Of a stretch of 11,582 bases of DNA, positions 5,462 through 11,582 are shown piece after piece. The notes under the pieces are model-generated. The model did no database searches. It was not told the DNA's origin and saw only the letters and a list, made by a program, of their open reading frames with translations. The DNA is from Spirochaetales bacterium (GTDB lineage: Bacteria; Spirochaetota; Spirochaetia; DSM-27196; PWMO01). A program made the translations under genes and the position numbers. The stretch covers positions 1-11,582 of the forward strand of contig SKLB01000051.1 of the NCBI GenBank assembly GCA_007123465.1. The letters run 5' to 3'. The stretch's first letter is position 1. Every line of letters starts with the position of its first letter.

Positions 5462-6948
5462 CACTGCGGCACCCAGACGGAAACCGAACCGCCCCTGCAG
5501 CTGAACTCTGCCCAGCCGTTCTCATCGGTTACCACTGAATCGTTTACATGTTCGGTCAGATCGATGTAGCTGGTCTGTGGAGACCCCGTCTGCATCGGCT
5601 TGCTGCCGGTCTCGCCGTTACTCAAGACTACCGCTATGCCGCCGGGATGGTCAGCGGTACCCAGGCGGGTCCAGCCAATGCAGTTGGGATGGTCGAAGTA
5701 GTCGTTCTGTTGGCCAAAGGCGAAGGTCTTGCGCGCGTAGAGAAACTTGTCGATCAGCCACTGGTGGCTGTCCATCCATATCTCGTATTCTTGTCCGTCG
5801 CTGCCGCTGTCGCGGTAGTGCGCGCCATAGTAGTCGGCGGCAAAGACACACGGGTAGCCGTCGCGGCGCAACAGGATCAGCGCGTACGCCAGTGGCTTGA
5901 ACCAGGCCTCCACTACCGACTCCAGTGACTGCAGCGGCTGCGAATCATGGTTGCTCACCAGCGTTACCGCCAGGGTGGGGTGCTCGCTCACCAGTGTGTG
6001 GTCAAGGATTTGCGTCAGGTCGTAATCGCTGCCGCGCCTGCCGGCATCGGCGAAGTTATAATGCAGTGAAACGTCGAACAGCATCAGGCGCCCGTCGGTG
6101 GCATCGATGAAGTGCCGCAGCGCTTCGCTCTCACCCGACCAGTATTCACCTACGGCGAACAGCTCGCGGCCGGCGTGTTTCTGAACGTGTGCCAGCCAGT
6201 CAAGAAAGAAGCCGGACTTCACGTGCTTGACCGCGTCAAAGCGGAACCCGTCCACCCCGGTTGTGTCCATCAGCCATTCGCCCCAGTAGAACAGCTCCTG
6301 CTGTACGTCCGGGTTGCTGATATCCAGATTGCAGCCCATCAGGTAGTCGAAGTTCCCTTTTTCGAGGTCCACATTGTCGTCAAACGACTTATCTTCAAAC
6401 AGGTAGACCGCAGCGGTTGCACCTTCCAGCGCGTTGTGGTCCGCGGCGTTGAAATGCCACCAGTGCCATTGCAGCTCAGAGTATTGCGCCTTGCGTCCGG
6501 GAAAGGTGAAATGCGTCCAGGCCTTGATAGTCTGAAGTTCTCCGGTTGGCTGGTTGCGGTTTTCCGGATTGTACGGAGTGGCGCGAAACTCCTCTTCGTG
6601 ATCTGCCCCCAGCTTATGATTGAATACGATGTCCGCGTAGACCTGTATCCCGGCGGACTGTGCACGCGCTATCGCGTTCAGGTACTCGTCTCGCGTTCCG
6701 TACTTGGTACGCACCGACCCCTTCTGGTCAAACTCGCCGAGGTCAAACAAGTCATAGACGCCGTAGCCGGTATCGTAACCGCCGGCTGCTCCCTTGTACG
6801 CCGGTGGCAGCCAGACGCTGGTAACGCCGACCTCTGCCAGGGCGGCGGCGTTGTCGGCCAGCTGATTCCACAGCGCACCGTCGGCAGCGCTGTACCAGTG
6901 GAAATACTGCATCATCACGCCGTTGTGCTCGCGGTATGAATTGGACAC
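5461..6948 (-). CDS. amyA: Cytoplasmic alpha-amylase, GH13
   Basis: Alpha-amylase of glycoside hydrolase family 13, which cuts internal alpha-1,4 bonds in starch, glycogen and maltodextrins. It is 495 residues, the same length as E. coli AmyA, and matches that cytoplasmic/Bacillus-type subfamily along its length (MMQYFHWY at 12-19, VWLPPAYKG at 45-53, YDLFDLGEFDQKGSV at 65-79). The four conserved GH13 regions are visible: DIVFNH (106-111), GFRFDAVKH (234-242) with nucleophile Asp238, AVGEYW (265-270) with acid/base Glu268, and VSNHD (331-335) with Asp335. The C-terminal beta domain ends in GGSVSVWVPQ. No signal peptide is present, so it acts on internal glycogen or imported dextrins. The start is GTG at 6948 with a perfect AGGAGG 6 bases upstream. 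It heads an operon with the MalT-like regulator 10 bases downstream. Confidence 0.95.
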   Translation of the reverse strand: MSNSYREHNGVMMQYFHWYSAADGALWNQLADNAAALAEVGVTSVWLPPAYKGAAGGYDTGYGVYDLFDLGEFDQKGSVRTKYGTRDEYLNAIARAQSAGIQVYADIVFNHKLGADHEEEFRATPYNPENRNQPTGELQTIKAWTHFTFPGRKAQYSELQWHWWHFNAADHNALEGATAAVYLFEDKSFDDNVDLEKGNFDYLMGCNLDISNPDVQQELFYWGEWLMDTTGVDGFRFDAVKHVKSGFFLDWLAHVQKHAGRELFAVGEYWSGESEALRHFIDATDGRLMLFDVSLHYNFADAGRRGSDYDLTQILDHTLVSEHPTLAVTLVSNHDSQPLQSLESVVEAWFKPLAYALILLRRDGYPCVFAADYYGAHYRDSGSDGQEYEIWMDSHQWLIDKFLYARKTFAFGQQNDYFDHPNCIGWTRLGTADHPGGIAVVLSNGETGSKPMQTGSPQTSYIDLTEHVNDSVVTDENGWAEFSCRGGSVSVWVPQ

Positions 6949-6954
6949 CGTGGG

Positions 6955-6960
6955 CCTCCT
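6955..6960 (-). promoter_or_regulatory. Shine-Dalgarno site of the amylase gene
   Basis: Full-consensus AGGAGG on the minus strand, 6 bases before the GTG start at 6948. It supports the GTG start and suggests efficient translation. Confidence 0.75.
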
Positions 6961-6969
6961 CGGGTGTCT

Positions 6970-6998
6970 ATTGTAACGCGATAGCGCTCTTCTGTCGC
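6970..6998 (-). promoter_or_regulatory. Candidate promoter of the amylase-regulator operon
   Basis: On the minus strand GCGACA (6998-6993, four of six to TTGACA) is followed after 17 bases by TACAAT (6975-6970, five of six to TATAAT). A start near 6963 would give a leader of about 15 bases containing AGGAGG. An inverted repeat, ACGCGA (6976-6981) and TCGCGT (6995-7000) with a 13-base gap, brackets the spacer and overlaps the -35 box. It is a possible operator. Confidence 0.5.
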
Positions 6999-7124
6999 GT
7001 GCGAGGTTGCGGCGGGCAATTCAGGCAGCAGCGTCGATACTTTGGGCGGCATCGGCTGTTGCTGTCCTGAGGCACATCTGGCCGTTTGTCCAGCGCCGAT
7101 TGAGGCTTGTGGCCTCTGTATGGT

Positions 7125-7161
7125 ACTTGAAAAATGGAAGACAGTCTTCCATTTTTCAAGT
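7125..7161. terminator. 37-bp perfect palindrome, probable bidirectional terminator
   Basis: Perfect inverted repeat with 17-bp arms (ACTTGAAAAATGGAAGA and its complement) around CAG. Its inner part has the textbook bidirectional terminator form: AAAAA (7130-7134), stem GGAAGA/TCTTCC (7136-7141, 7145-7150), then TTTTT (7152-7156). It lies 37 bases after the icd stop and upstream of the amylase promoter, so it should end icd transcription. It is far more AT-rich than its surroundings. A weaker hairpin, GAGGC/GCCTC (7102-7116), follows it on the minus strand. The symmetry and length exceed what a terminator needs, so a protein-binding role is not excluded. Confidence 0.75.
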
Positions 7162-7197
7162 GTACTGCGTAGACGTTCGCCGCGATCACCGCACGTA

Positions 7198-9435
7198 CTA
7201 CACGGTGGTCACATCTGAAAACTTTGTCAGAATCGAGTTGAGCGTTGTGCTCGCGCGCATGACCGCCTCGGCTTTGCGTTGGTCGGGACGGTAGTAGCCG
7301 CCGAGATCGACCGGCGCACCCTGCGCGTCGGTGAGCTCCTGCAGAATCTGCGTGCCGGCATTCTCAAGCGACTGAGCCAGCGCGCCAAAGCGCTGTTGCA
7401 GCTCGGGCCGTCCTTCGGCATCGGCCATTGCTTGACTCCAGTACAGAGCCAGATAGAAATGGCTGCCGCGGTTGTCGAGTTCCCCGACCTTGCGCGACGG
7501 GGACTTTCCGTTCTTGAGCACCTCGGCGGTTGCGTGGTCGAGGGTATCGGCCAGCAGTTGCGCACCCGGGTTGTTAAAGGTGCGAGCCAGGTGCTCGAGC
7601 GATACCGCCAGCGCCAGGAACTCGCCGAGCGAGTCCCAGCGCAGGTGCCCTTCCTTTAGCAGCTGCTGCACGTGCTTGGGAGCCGATCCGCCGGCGCCGG
7701 TCTCAAACAGACCACCGCCGTTGATCAGCGGAACAATCGAGAGCATCTTGGCGCTGGTTCCGAGCTCCAGAATAGGGAAAAGATCGGTCAGATAGTCGCG
7801 CAGCACGTTCCCGGTAACCGAGATGGTGTCTTCACCGCGGCGTGCGCGGTCTACGCAGAACCGGGTTGCCGCGGCCGGTTCCATAATCCGGATATCCAGT
7901 CCGCTGGTATCGTGCTGGAGCAGATAGGACTGCACCTTCTGGATCAACTCTGCGTCGTGGGCACGGTTTTCGTCGAGCCAGAACACCGCCGGCGCCCCGG
8001 TGATTCGGGCGCGCTCTACCGCCAGGCGCACCCAGTCGCGTATCGCACTATCCTTCACCTGGCACATGCGAAAAATATCCCCACGCTCGACACGCTGCTC
8101 GAGCAGCAGGTTCTTGTCCTGGTCCAGCACTTCTACCCGCCCGGCTGCCTCAATCTCAAAGGTTTTGTCGTGCGAGCCGTACTCTTCGGCCTTTTGGGCC
8201 ATGAGACCCACATTCGAAACGCTACCCATGGTTCGCGGGTCAAACGCGCCATGGGCCTTGCAGTCATCGATAACCGTCTGGTAGACCCCGGCGTAGCAAC
8301 GGTCAGGGATCAGAAACTTTGTATCTGCTGCTTCGCCGTCCGGGCCCCATGTCTGGCCGGAGCTGCGAATAGCCGCCGGCATGGTGGCGTCGATGATGAA
8401 GTCGCTGGGCACGTGGAAATTCGTTATACCGCGATCGGAATCCACCATCGATACCGCGGGTCCGTTGTCAAAGCACGCCTGAATATCAGCCTTGATCGCG
8501 GACTGTTCGGACTGCGGCAGTGCGGCTATGCGCGAGTAAAGGTCTGCGAGACCGTTGTTGGGGCTCACATTCAGACGCGCAAACGTGTCAGCGTACTTCT
8601 CAAAGACCGGGCGAAAGAAGACCGATACTACGTGGCCGAAGATGATAGGGTCGGAGACCTTCATCATGGTGGCCTTCAGGTGTACCGAAAACAGCACTCC
8701 GTGCTGCCGGGCCGACTCTATCTCGCGCGCAACAAAAGCGCGCAGCTCTTTGCACCGCATCACCGCCGCGTCAATCACTTCACCCTCGTCGAGGCTTACC
8801 GAATCGTGCAGTACGTTCGGTTGTCCGTTGTCCGGCACAAAGCGGATAACAGCGCTGCCGCCGGCGCCTACCGTAGTAGAGCGCTCACTGCCGAAGTAAT
8901 CGCCTTCGCTCATGCTGGCTACATGCGAGCGAGAGGTGGAGCTCCACTCGCCCATTGTGTGCGGATACATCCGGGCGTACTCTTTGACCGCCCGAGCCGC
9001 GCGCCGGTCGGAATTCCCCTCTCGCAGCACCGGATTGACGGCGCTTCCCTTGACCCGATCGTAGCGGCGCCGGATATCGTGTTCCTCATCGGACCGGGGT
9101 GACTCAGGATAATCGGGGAGATCGTAGCCCTGCTGCTGCAGTTCTGCAACTGCTGCGCGCAACTGCGGTAACGAGGCGCTGATGTTGGGCAGCTTGATGA
9201 TATTGGCGTCGGCACGCTGTACCAGCTCACCCAGTTCCGCGAGATCATCGTTGACCCGTTGTTCGGCGCTGAGCCGCTCCGGGAAGAGCGCGAGAATGCG
9301 AGCGGCCAGTGAGATATCGCGGGTCTCCACGCTGACGTTAACCGCATCGACAAAGGTCTTGATTATGGGCAGCAGCGAACAGGTTGCCAGGGCCGGTGCT
9401 TCGTCGGTTTGTGTGTAGATGATTGCTTGCTTCAT
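7198..9435 (-). CDS. icd: NADP-dependent isocitrate dehydrogenase, monomeric type
   Basis: Enzyme of the tricarboxylic acid cycle: isocitrate plus NADP gives 2-oxoglutarate, CO2 and NADPH, in the cytoplasm. Its 745 residues are the usual length of the monomeric class (about 740), unlike the roughly 415-residue dimeric form. The family signatures are present throughout: KIIYT-like start with TDEAPALATCSLLPII (10-25), NPVLREGNSDRRA (134-146), DFIIDATMPA (345-354), GSHDKTFE (420-427), TGNVLRDYLTDLFPILELGTSAKMLSIVPL (541-570), GGLFETGAGGSAPKH (574-588) and ELDNRGSHFY (652-661). Residues matching those reported for the Azotobacter enzyme (numbering from memory) all appear one position earlier: Lys254, Asp350 region, Tyr419, Arg546/Asp547, and the NADP-binding His588, Arg599 and Arg648. 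The ATG at 9435 gives the family's standard N-terminus but has no clear Shine-Dalgarno site. It lies 56 bases after the outer-membrane protein gene; no functional link is evident. Confidence 0.97.
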   Translation of the reverse strand: MKQAIIYTQTDEAPALATCSLLPIIKTFVDAVNVSVETRDISLAARILALFPERLSAEQRVNDDLAELGELVQRADANIIKLPNISASLPQLRAAVAELQQQGYDLPDYPESPRSDEEHDIRRRYDRVKGSAVNPVLREGNSDRRAARAVKEYARMYPHTMGEWSSTSRSHVASMSEGDYFGSERSTTVGAGGSAVIRFVPDNGQPNVLHDSVSLDEGEVIDAAVMRCKELRAFVAREIESARQHGVLFSVHLKATMMKVSDPIIFGHVVSVFFRPVFEKYADTFARLNVSPNNGLADLYSRIAALPQSEQSAIKADIQACFDNGPAVSMVDSDRGITNFHVPSDFIIDATMPAAIRSSGQTWGPDGEAADTKFLIPDRCYAGVYQTVIDDCKAHGAFDPRTMGSVSNVGLMAQKAEEYGSHDKTFEIEAAGRVEVLDQDKNLLLEQRVERGDIFRMCQVKDSAIRDWVRLAVERARITGAPAVFWLDENRAHDAELIQKVQSYLLQHDTSGLDIRIMEPAAATRFCVDRARRGEDTISVTGNVLRDYLTDLFPILELGTSAKMLSIVPLINGGGLFETGAGGSAPKHVQQLLKEGHLRWDSLGEFLALAVSLEHLARTFNNPGAQLLADTLDHATAEVLKNGKSPSRKVGELDNRGSHFYLALYWSQAMADAEGRPELQQRFGALAQSLENAGTQILQELTDAQGAPVDLGGYYRPDQRKAEAVMRASTTLNSILTKFSDVTTV

Positions 9436-9443
9436 AGCTGTGA

Positions 9444-9472
9444 AAGATACCAGAAAAACGCGACTGTGTTTA
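9444..9472 (-). promoter_or_regulatory. Candidate promoter of icd
   Basis: On the minus strand TAAACA (9472-9467, four of six to TTGACA), 17 bases, then TATCTT (9449-9444, four of six to TATAAT). The ATG at 9435 is 8 bases downstream, so transcription would begin at or within a base or two of the start codon. This would let icd be expressed apart from the upstream outer-membrane gene. Confidence 0.35.
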
Positions 9473-9491
9473 TCGTCTATTCGCTATCATC

Positions 9492-11582
9492 TCAGAACTG
9501 GATCCGCCCCTCGATACCGGCCTGGATGCCAAGGATAAACATGCGCTGCTCGGCGCCGTCGAGTTCGAACGGTTTCCAGCCCAGGCCTACGTCAAAATAG
9601 GCGCGCACCGAGCCCTGTTCGGGAAACTCAATGCCGCTTTCGTGGCCAATTACGATGGTGAGCTCATTACGCCACTGGTCCTCTTCGAAGTGCAGCAGAC
9701 CCAGCGTCAGGCGTTCGATGTGCTGATAGTAGGCGCCGCGCTCAACAGCCGGTTGTAGCGCGGAGATGCCGAAGATTGACTGCGGGTCGGTGCGCCAGCG
9801 ATAGCTTACAATGGAGTCTGCTTCGATCTGGATGTCTTGCGGTGCGCTGATGCCGGCCACGTGCTCGATTGCCAGGCTGCGGTTGCGGCGGCCGAAGAAC
9901 GCGCTTCCGGAGATCAGTTGCGCATCGATCTGGTAGGTCTGTGCCGGTTCGCGGTACTGCAGGCGAAAGTCCAGCGTATTGCGGAACTCGTCGCTCTGGT
10001 AGAATGCGAAGGTCTGATACGCGCCGAGGCTGCCGAACAGGTTGACCGCCGCGGCGCTGATTTCAAGCTGGTAGGTGCGCGTGTCGGTAATAGCGTCGGC
10101 GTCGCGTACCAGGCTGCGGCGCAGCGCGGTACTCACGCGGTGCGGCAGGAACAGATCGCGGATGTTTGAGCCGAAGTTGCGTCCGTAGCTGAGACTGGCT
10201 TCGGGATCGTAGCGCGCGCTGGACAAGCCGGCGCTGTCGTTGATGAACAGCAGTTGCTCTCGCGGTGCCAGCAACTCGTAGAACGGCGCCGAGGCAAAGA
10301 TGTAGCGCTGTTCGGCGGTTTGCTGCCAGTAGTGCCTGATGTCCTCGCGGTAGGAGTCGTGATTCGGTGCGTCAGTGGTAAAGGCAAAGGCGCGGTTGTA
10401 GCCGGGGGTCAGTGTCCAGGTATCTACGCCCGGACCGCCCAACTGCAGCGGGAAGGCCAGCTCCAGGTTACCGCGGTTGCGCTGTGTGCCGCGGGTCACG
10501 CTCTGGTTCTCGATATCCCAGTTGGGCGAGACACGCGCGTTGAACGTGCCGTAGTCGAAACGCAGCGTGCTCAGCGAAACGGTGCGTCGCTCGATTCCCG
10601 AGCCCTCCTGGTACGGCAGCAGCAGCGAGTAGCCGTCAAACCAGGAGCTGAAGTAGTCATCGCCGTCGGAGAGCACGTAGCTTCCCGCGGAGTGTATCAG
10701 CGAGAACTGCGTCTCGAAAGACGCCGCGCGGTCCCAGCTGGATTCCAGACGCACGCGCCAGGTCTGGTTGATATTCTGGTTGCGCAGGCGCGCGAAGGCG
10801 TCAAATCGCAGAACCCCGAGCTCATCTTCTGCCAGCAGCAGGGCATTGGAGCGATACAGCGAAGGCACCGCGGTGCTGTAGCTGCGGCGGTAGCTCTCCA
10901 TCACCACTACCGGGGAGGTTGCTGCCGGGAAGCGCAGCGAGTGGCCGCCGCTATAGGTGACGGTCTCCTCGGAGACCGCCATCGAGTAGTCGGTTTCTAC
11001 CCGTGCAGCGCCAACCGTTGCCCTGACTGCCGACGCCGAGGCAAACAGGCCGGCCGATGCACCAAACTGGCTTTCGGTCTGGAATCCCCGGCTGCGTACG
11101 CTCATGTCGTGGTCGATATCCAGATCGCGCACGATATCCGATCCGCGCACCGCCCACACCGTACCGGGAACCTGCCACGCCAGTGCCAGCCGCGACGTGC
11201 CTTCCAGCGAAATCCGGCTGTCAGCCCAATGCAGCTCATCGATATAGATGGTGCCGCTGTCGGCGTTCTCGACCGTGATTTCCAGGCGAGTCAGATCGTT
11301 GCCGGCGCGCGGCGCCTCGACCGAGAGCGGCCACTCGCCGCCGCCGGGTCCGTCGAGCCGGATCGTGCGCGCCGGGATATCGAGCTCCACGCGCCGCCAG
11401 CGCCGCCCGTCGGGGTCTCCGGGGTCACCGGGGTCGGGCAGTTCAATAGTGCCTTCCAGCCCGCGGCCGCCGGGCCCGGCCTGGTCGGTCAGGCGCACGG
11501 TCAGCTTGGGATCCTCTCCGGTTGTCGCCTCGAGTTCCTGCAGGCGCAGGTAGAACACCAGTTTGTCGTACTGGCGCAACGG
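9492..11582 (-). CDS. Large outer-membrane beta-barrel protein (5' end outside window)
   Basis: C-terminal 696 codons of a protein whose frame stays open to the window edge; the TTG at 11579 is an internal codon, probably not the start. The visible N-terminal part (about residues 1-125) looks like a jelly-roll/galactose-binding-like beta-sandwich, ending in LTRLEITVENADSGTIYIDELHWADS. From about residue 130 onward it is a long run of alternating-polarity strands rich in Tyr, Phe, Arg and Ser, typical of an outer-membrane barrel. It ends in LGIQAGIEGRIQF, with the terminal Phe and alternating hydrophobic residues of a BamA targeting signal. No TonB-box, plug or transporter motif is visible in this part. 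I do not recognise the family by name. A Pro/Gly/Asp-rich loop (PDPGDPGDPDG) is encoded by a 9-bp tandem repeat. It is a surface or transport protein of unknown substrate. Confidence 0.75.
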   Translation of the reverse strand, partial: PLRQYDKLVFYLRLQELEATTGEDPKLTVRLTDQAGPGGRGLEGTIELPDPGDPGDPDGRRWRRVELDIPARTIRLDGPGGGEWPLSVEAPRAGNDLTRLEITVENADSGTIYIDELHWADSRISLEGTSRLALAWQVPGTVWAVRGSDIVRDLDIDHDMSVRSRGFQTESQFGASAGLFASASAVRATVGAARVETDYSMAVSEETVTYSGGHSLRFPAATSPVVVMESYRRSYSTAVPSLYRSNALLLAEDELGVLRFDAFARLRNQNINQTWRVRLESSWDRAASFETQFSLIHSAGSYVLSDGDDYFSSWFDGYSLLLPYQEGSGIERRTVSLSTLRFDYGTFNARVSPNWDIENQSVTRGTQRNRGNLELAFPLQLGGPGVDTWTLTPGYNRAFAFTTDAPNHDSYREDIRHYWQQTAEQRYIFASAPFYELLAPREQLLFINDSAGLSSARYDPEASLSYGRNFGSNIRDLFLPHRVSTALRRSLVRDADAITDTRTYQLEISAAAVNLFGSLGAYQTFAFYQSDEFRNTLDFRLQYREPAQTYQIDAQLISGSAFFGRRNRSLAIEHVAGISAPQDIQIEADSIVSYRWRTDPQSIFGISALQPAVERGAYYQHIERLTLGLLHFEEDQWRNELTIVIGHESGIEFPEQGSVRAYFDVGLGWKPFELDGAEQRMFILGIQAGIEGRIQF
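11411..11437. repeat. Three 9-bp tandem units inside the outer-membrane protein gene
   Basis: Units CGGGGTCTC, CGGGGTCAC and CGGGGTCGG lie head to tail. They encode the Pro-Gly-Asp-rich loop PDPGDPGDPDG. Because the unit is a multiple of three, slippage would change loop length without breaking the frame. Confidence 0.6.

Noticed and set aside
5451..5525. Upstream ATG at 5525 for the MalT-like regulator
   Set aside because: It adds 25 residues unlike the family and overlaps the amylase gene by 65 bases. GTG 5450 has AAGGG at the right distance and gives the usual N-terminus.
6112..6939. Open frame of 275 codons on the plus strand, opposite amyA
   Set aside because: Antisense shadow of the amylase gene, with no ribosome site or family pattern.
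7184..7210. Imperfect inverted repeat GATCACCG / CGGTGGTC over the icd stop codon
   Set aside because: One mismatch, an 11-base loop and overlap with coding sequence. The 37-bp palindrome just beyond is a much better terminator.
7672..9102. Open frame of 476 codons on the plus strand, opposite icd
   Set aside because: It lies wholly antisense to the strongly conserved icd gene, and its translation resembles no family and has scattered Cys/His/Arg composition. It is a by-product of GC-rich codon use.
1..11582. CRISPR arrays, tRNA or rRNA genes, insertion sequences, prophage or defence genes
   Set aside because: No spaced repeat series, cloverleaf, transposase, integrase or nuclease signature was seen on either strand. 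The window reads as ordinary chromosomal genes.

Overview
The window looks like chromosomal DNA of a free-living spirochaete (Spirochaeta/Alkalispirochaeta-like; inferred, not proven). The pointers are the OmpA-like lipoprotein with FlgD-type Ig repeats and a C-terminal GHAV...NRWKNRRVEF pattern that I associate with Spirochaetales, a monomeric NADP isocitrate dehydrogenase, a Gram-negative beta-barrel protein, and GC-rich coding DNA. No transposase, phage gene, CRISPR array, tRNA or rRNA was seen. The layout is dense, and no gene-free stretch exceeds 300 bases; the longest is the 249-base gap at 6949-7197.

Left end (1-1203), plus strand: a six-helix, four-histidine haem-b membrane protein of the ferric reductase/MsrQ/NOX membrane-domain type, then an exported type-1 copper cupredoxin. 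Together they could form a small quinone- or cytoplasm-to-periplasm electron path. They converge on the minus-strand block, with a hairpin at 1183-1203 between the two directions.

Middle (1227-6998), minus strand, in order of transcription: a cytoplasmic GH13 alpha-amylase (amyA-like), a compact MalT-like LuxR ATPase-regulator 10 bases behind it, a short regulatory gap with a perfect palindrome and 11-12 bp direct repeats, an 89-residue conserved protein of unknown function, and a large six-repeat Ig/OmpA lipoprotein translationally coupled to it by an ATGA overlap. The regulator has the ATPase and the DNA-binding head of MalT but lacks the helical-repeat region that in MalT binds maltotriose.

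Right end (7125-11582), minus strand: the C-terminal 696 codons of a large outer-membrane beta-barrel protein that runs off the window, then icd (monomeric type), ended by a striking 37-bp perfect palindrome with A-tract/stem/T-tract form that probably insulates icd from the amylase operon.

Two translation-start styles appear. Four minus-strand genes have clear Shine-Dalgarno sites. The haem protein, the cupredoxin and icd lack a good one and instead carry a TANNNT box 6-8 bases before the start codon, which suggests leaderless transcripts. No clearly new defence or mobile system was found. The most interesting items are the compact MalT-like regulator, the 37-bp palindrome, the promoter-region repeats, the candidate leaderless starts, and the OmpA domain that lacks the usual diaminopimelate-binding aspartate.
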